Source of the DNA: UBA922 sp964565405
GTDB lineage: Bacteria; Patescibacteriota; Patescibacteriia; Magasanikbacterales; UBA922
Length of the DNA: 46,085 nucleotides
Direction: 5' to 3'
Assembly (NCBI GenBank): GCA_964565405.1
Contig: CAZMEW010000006.1
Coordinates: 1-46,085 of the forward strand
In this document: in pieces, positions 29,817 to 38,390 of the stretch
Position numbering within the stretch: position 1 is the first letter of the stretch
How the letters are laid out: each line of letters begins with the position of its first letter
Notes under the pieces: generated by a model
The model's database searches: none
Told to the model about the DNA's origin: nothing
Seen by the model: the letters and a program-made list of their open reading frames with translations, nothing else
Position numbers and translations under genes: made by a program

Positions 29817-30236
29817 ATGCGTCAACAAATCGTGCATCCATTCCTACTGCTCATTACCAATTCTCATGAGTCTCAATGGTACCGTGTAGAGAGTGAAAAT
29901 CGCATGATTGAATTGGAAAAAATGGTCGAAGAAAAAAAACAATTTAGTGACAATGAAGGGCATTCGATAGCTGGTCGAGTAAGTGGAGGAAGTTTAAAAA
30001 CTAATGAAGTATGGGATGAAGAAACAAGAAAACACCTGGATAAAGTGGTAAGGACAACACGAGAATTATATGGCGCCGCCGAATATCACGTAGTGATCGT
30101 AGCAGCACCAGAAAATCTTAAGAATCAATTACTCGAAAAACTTATTATCCCAAAAGTGGACATTCTCTATATTCCAGGCAACTTCACCCATGACAATCTA
30201 CATCAAAAATTACTTGAAAAAATTCATGAAGTATAA
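29817..30236 (+). CDS. Host-attachment/baeRF-like small protein
   Basis: A 139-residue protein that begins with a beta strand (HPFLLLITNSHESQWYRVES), has a polar middle (FSDNEGHSIAGRVSGGS), and then a helix and strand (HLDKVVRTTRELYGAAEYHV, VIVAAPENLKNQLLEKL). This order resembles the bacterial host-attachment/archaeo-eukaryotic release-factor-like (baeRF) fold, in which a short N-terminal domain leads to an AAPE-type turn. The match is by pattern only. A role in ribosome rescue or RNA handling is possible. Monocistronic, with a terminator downstream. Confidence 0.6.
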   Translation: MRQQIVHPFLLLITNSHESQWYRVESENRMIELEKMVEEKKQFSDNEGHSIAGRVSGGSLKTNEVWDEETRKHLDKVVRTTRELYGAAEYHVVIVAAPENLKNQLLEKLIIPKVDILYIPGNFTHDNLHQKLLEKIHEV

Positions 30237-30240
30237 AATT

Positions 30241-30272
30241 AAAACTCTCTCCTGGTACAGGAGAGAGTTTTT
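30241..30272. terminator. Bidirectional terminator
   Basis: AACTCTCTCCTG and CAGGAGAGAGTT pair around a three-base loop with A and T runs on both sides, between convergent genes. Confidence 0.9.
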
Positions 30273-30826
30273 TATTCCTTATCAAGTGTATTTTTTCCAA
30301 CCATCGGTAATTCGGATAAATCAGATTTACCGATAGCGAATGTAAGCGTGCCGGGAAAAGATTTCCCTTCATCACCCATGATAGTAAGTGCGGTTGCCCG
30401 ATGCATTCCCTCAATCACCTGTATTTCCCCATTAGCCAATTGAATTGCGGATATGACAGTGGATACTGGGTAATGCTCGATAATCGATCTTATTTTCTCT
30501 ACCTGCATCAACCGCGGGTGCCTGGCGAGATCAGCAAACTGCATAGTGCGATGGCCATTATAATATCTTTCAACCCAGGTACGAAATGGTCCACCATACC
30601 AATCGCGAACTACTTCTGAAGGATTACTGACCTTATAGAGTCCCCATGTCGTATTTCTACAATCAAACCGCCCAAGATATCCCTTGAGCCTCCACTCAGC
30701 CCAACTTTTAAATCCTCGTTCTCTCGCAAGCGCGAGCCACTGAGGATTCTCCCCTTCATTTTTATATATTTCGATAAATACTTCCTCCCATTCACATGGG
30801 CGAATCAAAGATAGGTGTGGATCCAT
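30272..30826 (-). CDS. Unknown protein with a ParB/sulfiredoxin-like motif
   Basis: A 184-residue soluble protein. The first part is Trp-rich (EWEEVFIEIYKNEGENPQWL, SWAEWRLKGYL). The second has HPRLMQVEKIRSIIEHYPVS followed by QVIEGMHRATALTIMGDEGK, similar to the ParB/Srx catalytic motif (usually DGHHR or EGMHR, where nucleotide is bound). It might be a nucleotide-binding or phosphotransfer enzyme, but the resemblance is limited to that motif. The gene follows the HAD gene by two bases, so they form one transcript. Confidence 0.62.
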   Translation of the reverse strand: MDPHLSLIRPCEWEEVFIEIYKNEGENPQWLALARERGFKSWAEWRLKGYLGRFDCRNTTWGLYKVSNPSEVVRDWYGGPFRTWVERYYNGHRTMQFADLARHPRLMQVEKIRSIIEHYPVSTVISAIQLANGEIQVIEGMHRATALTIMGDEGKSFPGTLTFAIGKSDLSELPMVGKNTLDKE

Positions 30827-30828
30827 AC

Positions 30829-31431
30829 TTAATTAGTGTACAAAAAATTTTCGAGCTCTCCTGATTGTCGATACAAAAATACCGCCCCTCCCTTATTCTT
30901 ATATAAATTAATTACAATTGAAGAATCATCAACAACCAAACTATCTTGAATATCAAAACCTAATTTCTCAAGTGCAATATCAAATAGTTTTCCAGTATCA
31001 TCTTTTTTGAGCATTCCATAATCACTTGAATTTACAATAACGTGAAACAGCTTATCCAGCTTGTGATTGGCAACCGTAATGTCAGAAAAAACATCCATGT
31101 TATTAGTAACCAGCCCTACGGTTACACCCTGAGTTTTCAAGCGTTGTACAATTTTTTTTACCTGTATATCCAACTGCATACATCGCACACTTTCGAGAAA
31201 TTTTTCATGTAATAATTCGAATTCAATAGCGCAGGCTTCTGCAATAATCCGATTTATTTCTTCAGAACTCATCTCACCTCTCATCCATTGTTCGACCAAT
31301 GGTGTATTGCCAAAAATGTTAACTTCTATCCAATCGAGAACAGATTTGTGTTCAGGAAAAAGTGTACGTGTATAAAATCGATCTCGACACAATACCCCAT
31401 CGAAATCAAAAAGTATTGCTTTGTACATCAT
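30829..31431 (-). CDS. HAD-superfamily hydrolase
   Basis: A 200-residue haloacid-dehalogenase-type phosphatase. Motif I is ILFDFDGVL with the nucleophile Asp and the acid Asp, motif II is VGLVTNN, motif III uses Lys in GMLKKDDTG, and motif IV is LVVDDSS. A helical cap (residues about 15-85) suits a small phosphorylated metabolite such as a nucleotide or sugar phosphate, which cannot be fixed here. The ATG at 31431 (MMYKAILFDFDGV) is preferred; 31446 is a possible longer form. It runs into the ParB-like gene with a two-base gap. Confidence 0.9.
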   Translation of the reverse strand: MMYKAILFDFDGVLCRDRFYTRTLFPEHKSVLDWIEVNIFGNTPLVEQWMRGEMSSEEINRIIAEACAIEFELLHEKFLESVRCMQLDIQVKKIVQRLKTQGVTVGLVTNNMDVFSDITVANHKLDKLFHVIVNSSDYGMLKKDDTGKLFDIALEKLGFDIQDSLVVDDSSIVINLYKNKGGAVFLYRQSGELENFLYTN

Positions 31432-31453
31432 ATACTGATATATCAAAATACAA

Positions 31454-31561
31454 TTAAATTTCTATTAAATCACGTACGAGCTTAATAAGTTCATTCCGAG
31501 CTTCAAGCATTTTTTCTGTATATTGTATGCTTCCAACAATTCCAATTCGCGTAGACTTAAG
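31454..31561 (-). pseudogene. Remnant of a nucleoside 2-deoxyribosyltransferase-like gene
   Basis: On the minus strand a 35-codon open stretch reads STRIGIVGSIQYTEKMLEAR then NELIKLVRDLIEI and a stop. This matches the N-terminus of small proteins I recall as nucleoside 2-deoxyribosyltransferase-like, which start MKIGIVGSxQFTEKMLEV and continue for more than 100 residues. No start codon precedes the first conserved residue, because a stop lies just before it. The rest of the gene is missing. It lies downstream of the secA terminator and upstream of the HAD gene. Confidence 0.55.
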
Positions 31562-31588
31562 TTAAAGTACTATACCTCGTACTATAAC

Positions 31589-31614
31589 AAAAAAGGTAGA
31601 CCCCGGTCTACCTT
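31589..31614 (-). terminator. secA terminator
   Basis: AAGGTAGACC and GGTCTACCTT pair around a two-base loop on the minus strand, ending in TTTTTT, seven bases after the secA stop. Confidence 0.9.
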
Positions 31615-31620
31615 AGTTTT

Positions 31621-34440
31621 TTAGGCACCATGACATTTTTTATACTTCTTTCCACTTCCACAAGGACAAGGATCGTTTCGTCCCACTTTTTCATCTGCGA
31701 ATTTTCCAGCACCCGTAGGTTTTGCAGCAGATTCTGATTCAGAAGTTTTCTTGGCACCAGATAAGGTCATTTTATCATCAGCCATGACTGATGGTGCCAA
31801 CTGAATTCCCGCATGAACCTTGAATATTGTATTCGCGACTTCCCGCTGGATTCCAGATAACAATCGATTGAAAAGATGAAAACTCTCTTGTTTGTACTGT
31901 ACCAATGGATCTCTCTGCCCATATCCCTGAAGACCGATTCCCGCCCGCAAATGATCGATCGTAATAAGATAATCAACCCACATCATATCAATCGTACGAA
32001 GTAGGACTCCTCGCTCAATTTCAGAAACCATCTGAATCCGTTGTTTTTCGTCAGGCTGGACATCTTTGAGTGATGCAACAAAATTATCATATGCCAATCG
32101 TGCTTGTGCGACGAGCTTTTCCACAACAGCATTCCTTACTTCAATCGGATTTTTATTTTCCTTGGTAGCCGAAGCTATGATTGTCTCAATTTCGGATTTA
32201 TCAGTATGTTCAAGCGGCATCATCGCAGACATACTCTCAATAATTTCTTTGGTATTCCACTCGGTTTCATCTTCAGCACTTGTATGCATTGACACAACAG
32301 TTTCGATTTCAGTGTCTACCATTTCCAAGATTATCTGAGAGAGTGGTCGGGGTGCAAGTTCCGGTGGTATTTCAGTGGTAAGACCCTGTATCCCGTCGAT
32401 TACTTGCTTCGCGGAATCAAGAATTTCTCGACGTTTTTTATAAATAACATCCCGTTGTTTATTAAGCACATCATCATAGGATAACAAATGTTTGCGAGTA
32501 TCGAAATGATGAGATTCAACTTTTTTTTGCGCGCCTTCCAATATTCGAGTAATCATTTTCTGCTCGATCGGCATATCATCAGGAATATTGAACCGAGTCA
32601 TAATACCCTTCAGCCGATCCCCGGCAAATATGCGCATGAGATCGTCTTCAGCTGATACAAAAAACTGAGTTTCTCCAGGATCTCCCTGGCGTGCACTTCG
32701 TCCACGAAGCTGATTATCAATACGGCGTGATTCATGTCGCTCAGTACCAAGAACAAAGAGACCGCCAGCTTTTACCACTGTTTCCACATCTTCTTTGACC
32801 GCAGGAACACCGCCAAGCTTAATGTCTACCCCACGTCCTGCCATGTTGGTCGCGAGCGTTACCGCGCCAGGACGACCAGCTTGAGCAATAATTTCTCCTT
32901 CTCGTTCATGATTTTTTGCATTAAGTACCTCATGTTCGATCCCTTGGGTAAGGAGATAAGCACTCAATTCTTCATTTTTCTCAACCGAAATTGTACCAAT
33001 AAGCACTGGCTGCCCTTTTCCTCTTGCTTCTTTTACTTTTTCGACAATCGCTTTGTATTTGCCTTTATTATTTTTGTAGATCCGATCAGAATGATCGATA
33101 CGATTATCAGACTTATTAGTTGGAATGGTCGTAACTTCAAGACCATAAATCTTAAAAAACTCTTCTTCCTCGGTCTTCGCAGTACCCGTCATACCAGCAA
33201 GCTTGCCGTACATACGGAATAGATTCTGGAACGTAATCGTTGCAAGCGTTCTGCTTTCCTTCTGGATCGCCACTTTTTCTTTTCCTTCGATCGCTTGGTG
33301 TAATCCTTCTGAATATCGGCGTCCAGGCATTTTTCGACCAGTAAATTCATCAATAATAATAATCTCCCCCGCATCAACAATATAGTCCTTATCTTTCTTG
33401 AAAAGAAATTCCGCTTTGAGTGCCTGCTCAATGTGGTGAACAGTTCTGATTCCACCCTCTACATAGAGATTGTCGACATTAAGCCAGGTTTCAAATTTGG
33501 CAATACCGCTATCAGTCAGAGTCGCGCTTCTCAATTTTTCATCAATATTGTAATCCTCATTTACCACCAGCATTTTTACCAGATCAGCAAAACGATAATA
33601 CTGGTCAGTTGCCTCTTCTGCTGGAGCTGAGATAATAAGTGGGGTACGCGCCTCATCAATAAGAATGGAATCAATTTCGTCGATAATTGCATAATTCATT
33701 TCACTCCCTGGACGCATTACCATATCTTCAATGCGCTGTACCATGTTATCTCGAAGATAATCAAACCCAAATTCATTATTAGTTCCATACGTGATGTCAC
33801 ATCGATACGCATCTTGCCGAGATGATGCGCGCAAAAATTCATTCTCCACTTTAAAACTTCCCACCTCATCTCGCTCTTTATCTATTTCCCCACCTTCAAC
33901 AAGTTCCCCTGTTCGTTGTTCACTGCTCACTGTTCGTTGAGTTGCATCGTAGACAAAGCTCACACGTTGATTCTGGACAATACCAACCGACATCCCCAAA
34001 AAATCATAAATTTGTCCCATCCAAACCGCATCACGTTTTGCCAGATAATCATTCACCGTAACTAGATGAACTCCTCTACCTGGGAGTGCATTAAGATAGA
34101 CCGCAAGTGTTGCAGTAAGTGTTTTTCCTTCTCCGGTTCGCATTTCGGCAATTCGTCCACGATGAAGTGTGATTCCACCAATAAGCTGCACATCGTAGTG
34201 TCGCATACCCATAGTTCTCTTCGCCGCCTCACGAACAGTTGCAAATGCTTCAGGTAGTAATTCATCAAGTGTAACACCGCCTTCAATTCGTTTCCTAAAT
34301 TCAACGGTCTTTGCCCGTACCTGCTCGTTCGAAAGTTTTTCATACTCACTTTCAAGTTCATTAATACGGTCAACAATAGGTTGCAAACTTTTAACCACTT
34401 TTTTGTTTTGATCTGGAAATAATTTCTGTAAAAATGACAT
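31621..34440 (-). CDS. secA: Preprotein translocase ATPase SecA
   Basis: Motor that pushes preproteins through SecYEG. The 939-residue protein has Walker A RTGEGKTLTATLAVYLNALP, DITYGTNNEFGFDYLRDN, Walker B YAIIDEIDSILIDEARTPL, GMTGTAKTEEEEFFKIYGLE, GTISVEKNEELS, TNMAGRGVDIKLGG and GRSARQGDPGET. The C-terminal zinc tail is CPCGSGKKYKKCHG. About 25 extra residues sit before DITYGTNNEF. Its ATG has no SD. A terminator-type hairpin and an eight-codon leader reading frame lie directly upstream (34446-34496), suggesting regulated expression. It ends at a strong terminator. Confidence 0.97.
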   Translation of the reverse strand: MSFLQKLFPDQNKKVVKSLQPIVDRINELESEYEKLSNEQVRAKTVEFRKRIEGGVTLDELLPEAFATVREAAKRTMGMRHYDVQLIGGITLHRGRIAEMRTGEGKTLTATLAVYLNALPGRGVHLVTVNDYLAKRDAVWMGQIYDFLGMSVGIVQNQRVSFVYDATQRTVSSEQRTGELVEGGEIDKERDEVGSFKVENEFLRASSRQDAYRCDITYGTNNEFGFDYLRDNMVQRIEDMVMRPGSEMNYAIIDEIDSILIDEARTPLIISAPAEEATDQYYRFADLVKMLVVNEDYNIDEKLRSATLTDSGIAKFETWLNVDNLYVEGGIRTVHHIEQALKAEFLFKKDKDYIVDAGEIIIIDEFTGRKMPGRRYSEGLHQAIEGKEKVAIQKESRTLATITFQNLFRMYGKLAGMTGTAKTEEEEFFKIYGLEVTTIPTNKSDNRIDHSDRIYKNNKGKYKAIVEKVKEARGKGQPVLIGTISVEKNEELSAYLLTQGIEHEVLNAKNHEREGEIIAQAGRPGAVTLATNMAGRGVDIKLGGVPAVKEDVETVVKAGGLFVLGTERHESRRIDNQLRGRSARQGDPGETQFFVSAEDDLMRIFAGDRLKGIMTRFNIPDDMPIEQKMITRILEGAQKKVESHHFDTRKHLLSYDDVLNKQRDVIYKKRREILDSAKQVIDGIQGLTTEIPPELAPRPLSQIILEMVDTEIETVVSMHTSAEDETEWNTKEIIESMSAMMPLEHTDKSEIETIIASATKENKNPIEVRNAVVEKLVAQARLAYDNFVASLKDVQPDEKQRIQMVSEIERGVLLRTIDMMWVDYLITIDHLRAGIGLQGYGQRDPLVQYKQESFHLFNRLLSGIQREVANTIFKVHAGIQLAPSVMADDKMTLSGAKKTSESESAAKPTGAGKFADEKVGRNDPCPCGSGKKYKKCHGA

Positions 34441-34445
34441 ACAAT

Positions 34446-34496
34446 AAAAAAACTAGCTTCTAAAATAAGCTAGCTGAGTATATCATATAACCTCCT
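34446..34496 (-). promoter_or_regulatory. Candidate transcription attenuator upstream of secA
   Basis: On the minus strand AGGAGG (34491-34496) precedes an ATG by four bases. Downstream, CTAGCTT (34467-34473) pairs with AAGCTAG (34453-34459), followed by seven T (34446-34452), just six bases before the secA ATG. The hairpin's 5' arm is inside the short reading frame, whose stop lies in the hairpin loop. A translating ribosome would therefore block the hairpin. Confidence 0.6.
34460..34486 (-). CDS. Eight-residue leader peptide (uORF) for secA
   Basis: Reads MIYSASLF then TAG, with a perfect AGGAGG four bases upstream, the best SD in this part of the window. It overlaps the terminator hairpin and ends 19 bases before secA. 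The peptide is hydrophobic. In contrast to SecM it is too short for a secretion arrest domain, so coupling by translation rate or stop-codon occupancy is the likelier mode. This is an inference. Confidence 0.5.
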   Translation of the reverse strand: MIYSASLF

Positions 34497-34505
34497 ATAT
34501 GTCTA

Positions 34506-34847
34506 CTATAAAAAATCAAAATTCTCTACTTTGATTTTTTGCTGAATTTGGGACAAAAAAATAGAAAAATCAGCCAAAATATCAGATTTCTTATCTACTT
34601 CCTTGAGAAGAGCCTGTTGACAGTCTGAGATAAGTTTATCGAGTTCATGCACACCGTCATCGAAATCGAGTTTTCCACCTAACACAGCATCGAGCGTATT
34701 ACGCATATGCATTGTTTTTCGACGAATATCAGGTGAAACACCAACATTACCAGATATGGCAAGTAAGTAACGCTGTAAATTATTTTCATGTTCTCTGGAT
34801 TTTCCTTCGAACCCCATTTCAATACCCTCACGGCCATCTCTCTTCAT
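34506..34847 (-). CDS. Conserved-looking hypothetical helical protein upstream of secA
   Basis: A 113-residue soluble protein, mostly helical, with an N-terminal charged segment and no membrane region. It contains LLAISGNVGVSPDIRRKTMH, LDFDDGVHELDKLISDCQQA and a C-terminal helix (LSQIQQKIKVENFDFL). I cannot assign a family. It lies between hpf and secA on the minus strand, 24 bases after the hpf stop, and probably belongs to the same transcript as secA through the attenuator. Confidence 0.72.
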   Translation of the reverse strand: MKRDGREGIEMGFEGKSREHENNLQRYLLAISGNVGVSPDIRRKTMHMRNTLDAVLGGKLDFDDGVHELDKLISDCQQALLKEVDKKSDILADFSIFLSQIQQKIKVENFDFL

Positions 34848-34871
34848 AAGATAAATCTTGCAAACAAAAAA

Positions 34872-35225
34872 TTATTCTCCATCCTGATACCCCTTTGCAC
34901 TTCGTACTTCATCACGATCCTTGTCTCTCATTTTTTCTTTTAGCTTAGTCAATTCAACCTTCAAATGATCCTTCACCTTCTCAATTGCTTTGTAGAGATC
35001 CTCGGCATTTTTGGTTACTCGAATCATTTTTCCTCCGGGTAAATGCAAATTAACCTCAGCATAATAAATTTTCCCCTTTTGATGGTGAGTGGATTCTAAC
35101 CCCACATCAACCGCCGCACTCACAATACGATCAAAATACTTCTCCAGACTTCGAACTTTCTTCTCAGCATGTTCACGAATAGAATCCGTCAACTCTGTTT
35201 TCGTTGCATGTATCGTAATAGTCAT
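34872..35225 (-). CDS. hpf: Ribosome hibernation promoting factor, short form
   Basis: Binds the decoding region of the 30S subunit to inactivate ribosomes in stationary phase. The 117-residue protein is the short HPF/YfiA form: TITIHATKTELTDSIREHAE, KVRSLEKYFDRIVSA and KIYYAEVNLHLPGGKMIRVT, followed by LYKAIEKVKDHLKVEL and a charged tail. The long-form C-terminal dimer domain is absent. It starts 29 bases after the murB stop, so murB, hpf, the 113-residue gene and secA may be one unit. No SD. Confidence 0.94.
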   Translation of the reverse strand: MTITIHATKTELTDSIREHAEKKVRSLEKYFDRIVSAAVDVGLESTHHQKGKIYYAEVNLHLPGGKMIRVTKNAEDLYKAIEKVKDHLKVELTKLKEKMRDKDRDEVRSAKGYQDGE

Positions 35226-35254
35226 ACGAAAAGAATTAAGAATAAAAAATAAAG

Positions 35255-36214
35255 TTAAAATGTGTATATCTCCTCTTCAAGAGTGATCCCGAATTTAGTA
35301 TAGACCGTTTCCTTAATCTTATCAATCAATGTTTGCACATCAGTAGCAGTTGCACCTCCCAAGTTAATAATGAAGTTACCGTGCTGCTCAGAAACCAATG
35401 CCGCCCCGATTTGTTCACCCTTAAGACCCGCCTGTTCGATCAGCCATCCTGCAGAAATTTTACCCAAACTCAAAAAACTTTGAATTTTTTCACCATACTT
35501 ATCAAAATGTTCAATTAGTTGTGCGCGATATTTACCAGCATCGGGATTCTGGAAAATACATCCGGTCGACGCATGACCTTGCGGTTGAGTAGAATTCCGA
35601 TATGTAAGATATTCCAGCGCATGGGTAATAAGTTCTTTATTTTGAGTCGGTTCAAGATCAAGGGTAACCTGTAATACCACCCCACCCTTACGTTTGAAAA
35701 TACTCGACCGATACCCAAATTCACACCCTTCATTAGAAAGCACATACACTTCTCCGCCTTGATATACCTTCACTTTTGATACCGAATCTTTCATTTCAAA
35801 TCCCATAGCTCCCGCATTTCCACGCACAGCCCCACCAATAGTGCCAGGCACCCCAACTCCCCATTCAAAACCAGTCAATTGATGTTTCATTGACTCGCGA
35901 GCGACCGCAACGGTGAGCGCTCCTGCCTCGACAATCAGCTGTGAGCCGTGAAGCGAGATACTTCGATACTCAGGATGGATAACAACTCCATCGAATCCAT
36001 GGTCAGAAGCAAGCATATTGCTGCCGCCACCAATTATCATATATTGAACTCCCTCAGCATCAAGGTAACGCATTAACTCAATATGTGATTCCATTGATTC
36101 AATAGAAATAAAAAATTTGGTCAAACCGCCAATCTTAAAAGACGTATGCTTTGACAGAGGTTCATTTATTTTGAGTTTCCCGTATTTCTTAAGCTTTTCT
36201 GCAATACCTTCCAT
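35255..36214 (-). CDS. murB: UDP-N-acetylenolpyruvoylglucosamine reductase MurB
   Basis: FAD enzyme that makes UDP-N-acetylmuramate for peptidoglycan. The 319-residue protein has the N-terminal LSKHTSFKIGG, the FAD motif MIIGGGSNMLASD, GVPGTIGGAVRGNAGAMG, FGYRSSIFKR, and the substrate segment GHASTGCIFQNPDAGK with the conserved Ser/Cys. AGWLIEQAGLKG and the C-terminal helix follow. It is the type IIa-like compact form. Divergent from the ATP-grasp gene, with 45 bases between the starts. Together with mraY and the Mur ligase it marks a cell-wall gene region. Confidence 0.96.
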   Translation of the reverse strand: MEGIAEKLKKYGKLKINEPLSKHTSFKIGGLTKFFISIESMESHIELMRYLDAEGVQYMIIGGGSNMLASDHGFDGVVIHPEYRSISLHGSQLIVEAGALTVAVARESMKHQLTGFEWGVGVPGTIGGAVRGNAGAMGFEMKDSVSKVKVYQGGEVYVLSNEGCEFGYRSSIFKRKGGVVLQVTLDLEPTQNKELITHALEYLTYRNSTQPQGHASTGCIFQNPDAGKYRAQLIEHFDKYGEKIQSFLSLGKISAGWLIEQAGLKGEQIGAALVSEQHGNFIINLGGATATDVQTLIDKIKETVYTKFGITLEEEIYTF

Positions 36215-36259
36215 ATATTGCTTTTAGGAAGAAAAAATAGTATAGTTGAGCCTACCTTT

Positions 36260-37441
36260 ATGAACAACATGAGCCAGCGACCAATCTTCTATATTACTCG
36301 CGATATTGAACGAGCGAGTCGATATTCCCCTTTTGCCAAATCGCTCAAGAGTGTGTACCCTGATCACGTTTTTTTGATTGATGATGAACACATTCTTGAT
36401 ACCTATGAAATACTCAAACACCCAGATACAAAAAAAATTCTCGAAAACTTCACAAGTCCCTCGATCTTGGTATTCAAGAATACACCCCTAATTGAAAGAT
36501 GGTGTACTGAAAATACATACACCCTTCTCAACCCTTCTTCTGAACTAGCATCATCAATCGAAGAAAAAATAACGCAATTATCAAAGTTGAAAGATGTTAT
36601 TGAACTCATGCCACGCTACGAACTGAAAAGAGTTGAAGAAGTCTCATGGCTTGGGACACCATTTATTCTTCAATTTAACCGTTCCCATACCGGAAGCGGA
36701 ACACTTCATATTACCTCAGAAGAAAAACTAAATGAGCAAAAAAAGATTTTCCCCAAGCGGGAATGTCGTATTGCTCCCTTTATAGAAGGACCAATCTTTA
36801 CCAGTAATGTAGTGGTTGGCAAAGATAAAATCCTAAACGGAAATATGAGTTATCAGATTACCGGTCTAGCCCCCTTTACAGATATGACATTTGCTACGAT
36901 CGGGAATGACTGGGGAGCGCCCTATCGAATACTCAATGAATCCGAGCGTACCAGTTACTATATTATGTCTTCAGAAATCGGAGAAGCCCTTCGAGATAAG
37001 GGTTGGATCGGTTTATTCGGAATCGACGCGATCTGGAGTACTAAAGAAAAAAGATGGTACTTAATAGAAATCAATGCCCGTCAGCCAGCCAGTGCGTCCT
37101 ATGAAAGCGAATTGCAAAACAAAATAAAACAAGATGACGATATGATTAATATTCTTGAAGCCCATCTCAAGGCTCTTGTCGGAGAATCACTAGAAAAATA
37201 TTCACTTATAAAAATTTCTAATGGTGCGCAAATTATTCAACGCGTGACATCAAAAACTGATTCAATACAAAAATTAAAAAATAAAATCGAAGAACTGGAA
37301 AAAAACACACTCCGAGTGATTGGCTATGAGAATACCGAGCTCAATAGCGACCTACTGCGCATTCAGTCAGACACAAGCATTGTCGATACGCATGGAAAAT
37401 TTACTGAATTCGGATACCAAATTAAAAATATTCTAGACTAG
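36260..37441 (+). CDS. ATP-grasp domain protein
   Basis: A 393-residue enzyme with an ATP-grasp fold: TPFILQFNRSHTGSGTLHIT (the nucleotide loop), APFIEGPIFTSNVVVGKDK, then WIGLFGIDAIWSTKEKRWYL with a metal-binding IEINARQPAS. It should form an amide or thioester bond using ATP, but the substrate is not evident. The ATG at 36260 is used; 36269 is also possible. Position next to murB and before an NlpC-like gene (23 bases apart) suggests a link with peptidoglycan or peptide metabolism. It is neither a Ddl nor an obvious LysX. Confidence 0.82.
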   Translation: MNNMSQRPIFYITRDIERASRYSPFAKSLKSVYPDHVFLIDDEHILDTYEILKHPDTKKILENFTSPSILVFKNTPLIERWCTENTYTLLNPSSELASSIEEKITQLSKLKDVIELMPRYELKRVEEVSWLGTPFILQFNRSHTGSGTLHITSEEKLNEQKKIFPKRECRIAPFIEGPIFTSNVVVGKDKILNGNMSYQITGLAPFTDMTFATIGNDWGAPYRILNESERTSYYIMSSEIGEALRDKGWIGLFGIDAIWSTKEKRWYLIEINARQPASASYESELQNKIKQDDDMINILEAHLKALVGESLEKYSLIKISNGAQIIQRVTSKTDSIQKLKNKIEELEKNTLRVIGYENTELNSDLLRIQSDTSIVDTHGKFTEFGYQIKNILD

Positions 37442-37463
37442 AAAACCAGACAACCAGAAAACT

Positions 37464-38234
37464 ATGTTTACCAATTCCCTCTCACCGCAAGCACGGGCGA
37501 TCATCGATTCCTACGAACATCTACGTATTGGAGAAAAAACAATTAATTGCCCCTATTTCAATAATAGAACGACCAGACTTCGAGGTGCGCTTCGTGTATC
37601 AGTTGGTAAAGGCACGGTACAAGAAATTGTAGATGAAGCGCGGATTATTGGCCTCAGAGACAAGATTGACCTAAATGACCTCGATGAAAAAACATTGGTA
37701 CAATTTTTGATCGAACACAAGCTCGGTATTGACTGTGCCGCATACGCATATTACATACTTGACGCAGAATTACGTGCAACAAAAAATACAAGCCTAAAAA
37801 ATATACTTTCCTTTGGAACAAAAAGTTTGTTACGCAGGTTGATAGCATCGTTCCGTACCGTAGAAAATACAAGCGTTCTAATACTCAATGAGAATTCCAA
37901 AAAAATTACTCTTGCTGAATTGGTGCCAGGTAATATAATTATTGCGCTTGGCGGCGGAATTCAAAAAGACTATAATCACGTCTTAATTATTACTTCGACT
38001 ACCCATGATGACACTGGAAATCTGACATTACTCGAATATACTCATGCATATACCTGGAAAAACCAAGGAAAATATACCAAGGGCATCAGGCGGGGAAATA
38101 TTGTTATAACCAACCCGACCGAAACTATTTTGGAACAACAGTGGACCGAAGATGGAAAAACTGGCAAAGAAAATGAAACCTGGAATTATCTAAAAAGTGC
38201 AACTGAGGTCACCATAAAAAAATTAGGTGAATAA
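37464..38234 (+). CDS. Unknown protein with a possible NlpC/P60-like (papain-fold) active site
   Basis: A 256-residue protein without signal peptide. LGIDCAAYAYYILDAEL places a Cys at the start of a helix. Later PGNIIIALGGGIQKDYNHVL has a His in a beta strand, as in NlpC/P60 or CHAP peptidases. The spacing (Cys near 91, His near 176) is plausible. ThrGlu-rich C-terminus. It may be a cytoplasmic cysteine amidase acting on cell-wall peptides, but this is a motif-level guess. It follows the ATP-grasp gene by 22 bases. A 217-base gap to mraY follows. Confidence 0.68.
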   Translation: MFTNSLSPQARAIIDSYEHLRIGEKTINCPYFNNRTTRLRGALRVSVGKGTVQEIVDEARIIGLRDKIDLNDLDEKTLVQFLIEHKLGIDCAAYAYYILDAELRATKNTSLKNILSFGTKSLLRRLIASFRTVENTSVLILNENSKKITLAELVPGNIIIALGGGIQKDYNHVLIITSTTHDDTGNLTLLEYTHAYTWKNQGKYTKGIRRGNIVITNPTETILEQQWTEDGKTGKENETWNYLKSATEVTIKKLGE

Positions 38235-38309
38235 AATAAAACACTCTCCAGAGCGAACATAACAAATCTGTGTGGAACCGCCAAAACGAGGTTGCTCGCC
38301 AGTAAACAT
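38223..38309 (-). CDS. Possible micro-protein (28 residues) with SD
   Basis: On the minus strand AGGAG precedes an ATG by six bases, starting a 28-codon frame (MFTGEQPRFGGSTQICYVRS then GECFILFT) that overlaps the end of the NlpC-like gene. It is the only coding-like signal in the gap before mraY. Support is limited to the SD and GC-rich codons, as in the orphan genes. Confidence 0.25.
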   Translation of the reverse strand: MFTGEQPRFGGSTQICYVRSGECFILFT

Positions 38310-38390
38310 GATACACTCCTGGGTATGGGATACATATAAACATGTAACACTGAAAAAAGAACGAGAGGTAATATATTCTTTTTTAGTGTC

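Noticed and set aside
33906..33950. Short repeated units GTTCGTTG and TTCACTG within secA.
   Set aside because: In-frame within the extra loop of NBD1 and too short to call a mobile or selfish element from one example.
31900..34100. Several open frames of 60-160 codons on either strand inside secA.
   Set aside because: All are shadows of the secA reading frame with odd residue composition and no start context.
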